Shown here one piece after another: positions 6,715 to 8,926 of a stretch of 8,926 bases of DNA (positions are counted from its first letter, which is position 1; the number at the start of each line of letters is the position of its first letter). Source of the DNA: Selenomonas sp. (GTDB lineage Bacteria > Bacillota > Negativicutes > Selenomonadales > Selenomonadaceae); contig NZ_JALFCU010000106.1 in the NCBI RefSeq assembly GCF_022771645.1, forward strand, positions 1 through 8,926. Reading direction: 5' to 3'. The notes under the pieces were generated by a model. The model did not search any database. It saw only the letters and a program-made list of their open reading frames with translations, and was not told the origin of the DNA. The translations under genes were made by a program, and so were the position numbers.

Positions 6715-8926
6715 GGGCGCGGCCCTCCCATGGCCTGCGGCGTGTATTCCGCATAATCGCCCTCGGGGCCGCGCTCTTTCGCGACGGACAGCATGAGCTT
6801 CAGGCGGTTGAGCTGGTTGACCTCGGACGAGCCGGCATCGCAGTCGATGGCCGTGATGTTCGCGCCCTTGTAGCTCTCGCGGAGCTCGTGCATGACGCCC
6901 TTGCCCGTGATGTGGTTCGGCAGGCAGCCGAACGGCTGGAGGCAGACGACGTTCGGCACGCCTTCGTCGATGAGCTTCACCATTTCGCCCGTGAGGAACC
7001 AGCCCTCGCCCGCCATGTTGCCGAGGCTGACGTGGCGTTCCGCGAGGCGCGCCGTGTCGTCGATCTTGTGCGGCGCACGGAAATGACGGCTACGGAGCAT
7101 GGCCTTGCGCATCGGCGCGCGGTAAAAGTCAATGATGTTGATAAACATACGGCCGAAGAAGCTCGCTTTCCCTTTGCCGTCGAGCAGGCGGTGCTGCACG
7201 ATGGGGTCATATGCCGAGTACAGGAAGAAGTCGACGAAGTCCGGCATGACGACTTCCGCGCCCTCGTTGATGAGCTCGTCCTCGATGTGGTTGTTCGCGA
7301 CGGGATGATACTTCGCGAGGATCTCGCCGACGATGCCGACTTTCGGCTTCCAGAGTGTTTCGTCAATCGGGATGTTGTCGAACTCTTTCACCATCTGCTT
7401 GACCGTGCGCTGGAAGCGGAAATACCCGCCGTCGCGCACGACGTCTTTGCAAATGTCCATCCACTTGCGGTAGAGGCGCATCGTCTCGCCGCGCTGCAGC
7501 TCGTACGGCAGCATGCGGTTCTTCACGTTCTGCAAAATATCTCCGAACACAGCTGCTTTTATCGCGGCGATCAGCATCGGCCGCGTGAGATGGAAGTCGT
7601 CCGTCTCCTCTGGCAGGCCGTGCACGGCGAAGACCGGCACCTGGCCGTAGCCCGCATAGCGGAGCGCCGAGCGCAGCACGCCGAGGTAGTTCGTCGCGCG
7701 GCACGCGCCGCACGTCTGGAACATCGCGATACTCGTGTGGTCGGGGTCGTACTTGCCCGATTTCAGCGCCGCGAGCAGCTGGCCGACGACGACGATGCAC
7801 GGATAGCACATATCGTTGTTGACGTACCTGAGGCCGAGGTCGATGGCCGCGCGGTCCGGCATCGGCGGCACGACGACCTGATAGCCGAAGTCCTGCATGA
7901 CGCTTTCGATGAGCTCGAAATGGATCGGCGCCATCTGCGGCGCGAGGATCGTGTGCGTTTTTTTGCAATCCGCCGTGAAGCGCGGGCGCTCGATGGGCTG
8001 GACCTGATGATACGCGACCGGCGTGCGACGCGCGAGCGCTGCCATGAGCGAACGCAGGCGGATGCGCGCCGCGCCGAGGTTCGAAACCTCGTCGAGCTTG
8101 ATCATCGTGTAGATGCGGTCGTGCGCCTCGAGGATGTCACGCACCTGCCCCGTCGTGATGGCGTCAAGGCCGCAGCCGAACGAGCTGAACTGGATCAGCG
8201 TGAAGTTCGGGTGCTCTGCGACGAACTGCGCCGCATGGTAGAGGCGCGCGTGGTAACTCCACTGGTTGACGATCTTGAGCTTCGCCGCCTTGACCGGCAC
8301 GTGGTAGACGGCGTCTTCCGAGATGATGGGCAGATGGTAGCTCTGGATCATCTCCGGGATGCCGTGGTTGATCTCCGGGTCGATGTGATAGGGGCGACCG
8401 ACGAGCATGATGACCTGCTCCCCTGTCTTCTCGACGCGCTCGAGGATCTTGGCGCCGTAGTCGCGCACATCCTGGCGGTACTGGGCGAGCTCCTTGTAGG
8501 CCTCGTCGACAGCCTCGACAATCTCCTCTTTCTTCAGACCCTCATGGGCGCCGAGTTCCTCGTAGAGGCGCGCGGCCATGCGCTTCTCGTCGTTGATTGG
8601 CAGGAACGGCTGCAAGAAGTCGATGTGCTTCTCGCGCAGGATGTCCATGTTGCCGCGGATGTTCTCAGCGTACGAAGCGACAATCGGGCAGTTGTAGTGG
8701 TTCTCAGACGGATGCTTGTCGTCGACCATGTTGTAGGGCTCGCACGGGTAGAAGATCTTCGTGATGCCCTTCTCGATGAGGTCCATGATGTGGCCGTGTG
8801 CAATCTTGGCCGGGTAGCAGAGCGAGTCGGACGGCACCGTCGCCATGCCCTTGAAGTACATCTTCGCGCTCGACTTGCCCGAGAGCACGACGCGGTAGCC
8901 GAGCTTCGTGAAGAACGTGAACCAGA
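6711..8926 (-). CDS. Acyl-CoA dehydratase activase-related protein, C-terminal part (partial)
   Basis: The frame is open to the right edge, so this is the C-terminal 737 residues of a longer protein. The first in-window start-like codon (GTG, 8888) is internal: the 12 codons before it continue the conserved region (WFTFFTKLGYRV). The sequence matches large proteins related to 2-hydroxyglutaryl-CoA dehydratase activators: a DUF2229-type region (VPSDSLCYPAKIAHGHI, then YPCEPYN and NCPIVASYAENI), FSSFGCGLDAITTGQVRDIL, VNNDMCYPCIVVVGQ, FQTCGACRATNYLG and, near the end, QPFGCLPNHITGKG. In the family, BcrAD/BadFG-type ATPase domains precede this part and would lie outside the window. Activators use ATP to drive an electron into a dehydratase iron-sulfur cluster; the role of these long fused forms is not settled. 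Two CxxC pairs (codons starting at 7808/7799 and 7712/7703) and Cys at 8174 and 6926 are candidate cluster ligands. Its TGA overlaps the transglycosylase ATG. Confidence 0.92.
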   Translation of the reverse strand, partial: WFTFFTKLGYRVVLSGKSSAKMYFKGMATVPSDSLCYPAKIAHGHIMDLIEKGITKIFYPCEPYNMVDDKHPSENHYNCPIVASYAENIRGNMDILREKHIDFLQPFLPINDEKRMAARLYEELGAHEGLKKEEIVEAVDEAYKELAQYRQDVRDYGAKILERVEKTGEQVIMLVGRPYHIDPEINHGIPEMIQSYHLPIISEDAVYHVPVKAAKLKIVNQWSYHARLYHAAQFVAEHPNFTLIQFSSFGCGLDAITTGQVRDILEAHDRIYTMIKLDEVSNLGAARIRLRSLMAALARRTPVAYHQVQPIERPRFTADCKKTHTILAPQMAPIHFELIESVMQDFGYQVVVPPMPDRAAIDLGLRYVNNDMCYPCIVVVGQLLAALKSGKYDPDHTSIAMFQTCGACRATNYLGVLRSALRYAGYGQVPVFAVHGLPEETDDFHLTRPMLIAAIKAAVFGDILQNVKNRMLPYELQRGETMRLYRKWMDICKDVVRDGGYFRFQRTVKQMVKEFDNIPIDETLWKPKVGIVGEILAKYHPVANNHIEDELINEGAEVVMPDFVDFFLYSAYDPIVQHRLLDGKGKASFFGRMFINIIDFYRAPMRKAMLRSRHFRAPHKIDDTARLAERHVSLGNMAGEGWFLTGEMVKLIDEGVPNVVCLQPFGCLPNHITGKGVMHELRESYKGANITAIDCDAGSSEVNQLNRLKLMLSVAKERGPEGDYAEYTPQAMGGPRP

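Noticed and set aside
8874..8888. GTG at 8888 as the start of the activase-related protein
   Set aside because: The frame stays open to the window edge and the preceding codons continue a conserved family segment, so the gene is truncated by the window.
1..8926. CRISPR array, insertion sequence, tRNA, rRNA or prophage genes
   Set aside because: No regularly spaced repeats, transposase, integrase, tRNA cloverleaf or rRNA sequence was seen on either strand.

Overview
The window comes from a GC-rich, obligately anaerobic bacterium. Two features point to the Negativicutes (a Selenomonas/Mitsuokella-like organism): a large 2-hydroxyacyl-CoA dehydratase activase-related protein, and a compact two-hairpin palindrome of a kind I recall as dispersed in those genomes. 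This placement is an inference, because there is no rRNA or other marker gene here. The coding regions use G/C-ending codons heavily, while bases 1-267 and part of the galU leader are clearly AT-rich.

Layout. Bases 1-267 hold no gene. They contain a run of hairpins, one of them a 10-bp stem followed by a T tract, and then a candidate promoter. One plus-strand gene follows (268-2334), encoding a soluble chemotaxis-type receptor with an N-terminal FIST sensor and a C-terminal MCP signalling domain. It ends at a near-perfect bidirectional terminator (2364-2414) shared with the convergent minus-strand block. From 2434 to the right edge all genes are on the minus strand. In transcription order they are: the C-terminal 737 residues of the activase-related protein (8926-6711, 5' end outside the window), a membrane-anchored SLT-type lytic transglycosylase (6714-5980), galU (5856-4975), and two tandem DUF445 membrane proteins (4973-3744 and 3744-2434).

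How the genes relate. The minus-strand genes are tightly packed. The activase and transglycosylase overlap by ATGA, galU and the first DUF445 gene are 1 nt apart, and the two DUF445 genes overlap as TGATG. The only real gap (5857-5979) lies before galU. It holds a palindromic element with no T tract on the transcribed strand, then an AT-rich stretch with a dyad and direct repeats that may be a galU promoter or operator. The block may therefore be two transcription units: activase plus transglycosylase, and galU plus the DUF445 pair. GalU (UDP-glucose for surface polysaccharide), the transglycosylase (peptidoglycan cleavage) and the DUF445 proteins (membrane) suggest a cell-envelope theme. The activase-related protein belongs to anaerobic radical and iron-sulfur chemistry.

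No complete new defence or mobile system is visible. The points most worth a second look are the recurrence of DUF445 next to activase-type genes (also seen in the E. coli yjiL-yjiM-yjiN cluster), the paralogous and translationally coupled DUF445 pair, the structured RNA-like region at 1-154, and the palindromic element at 5934-5979.
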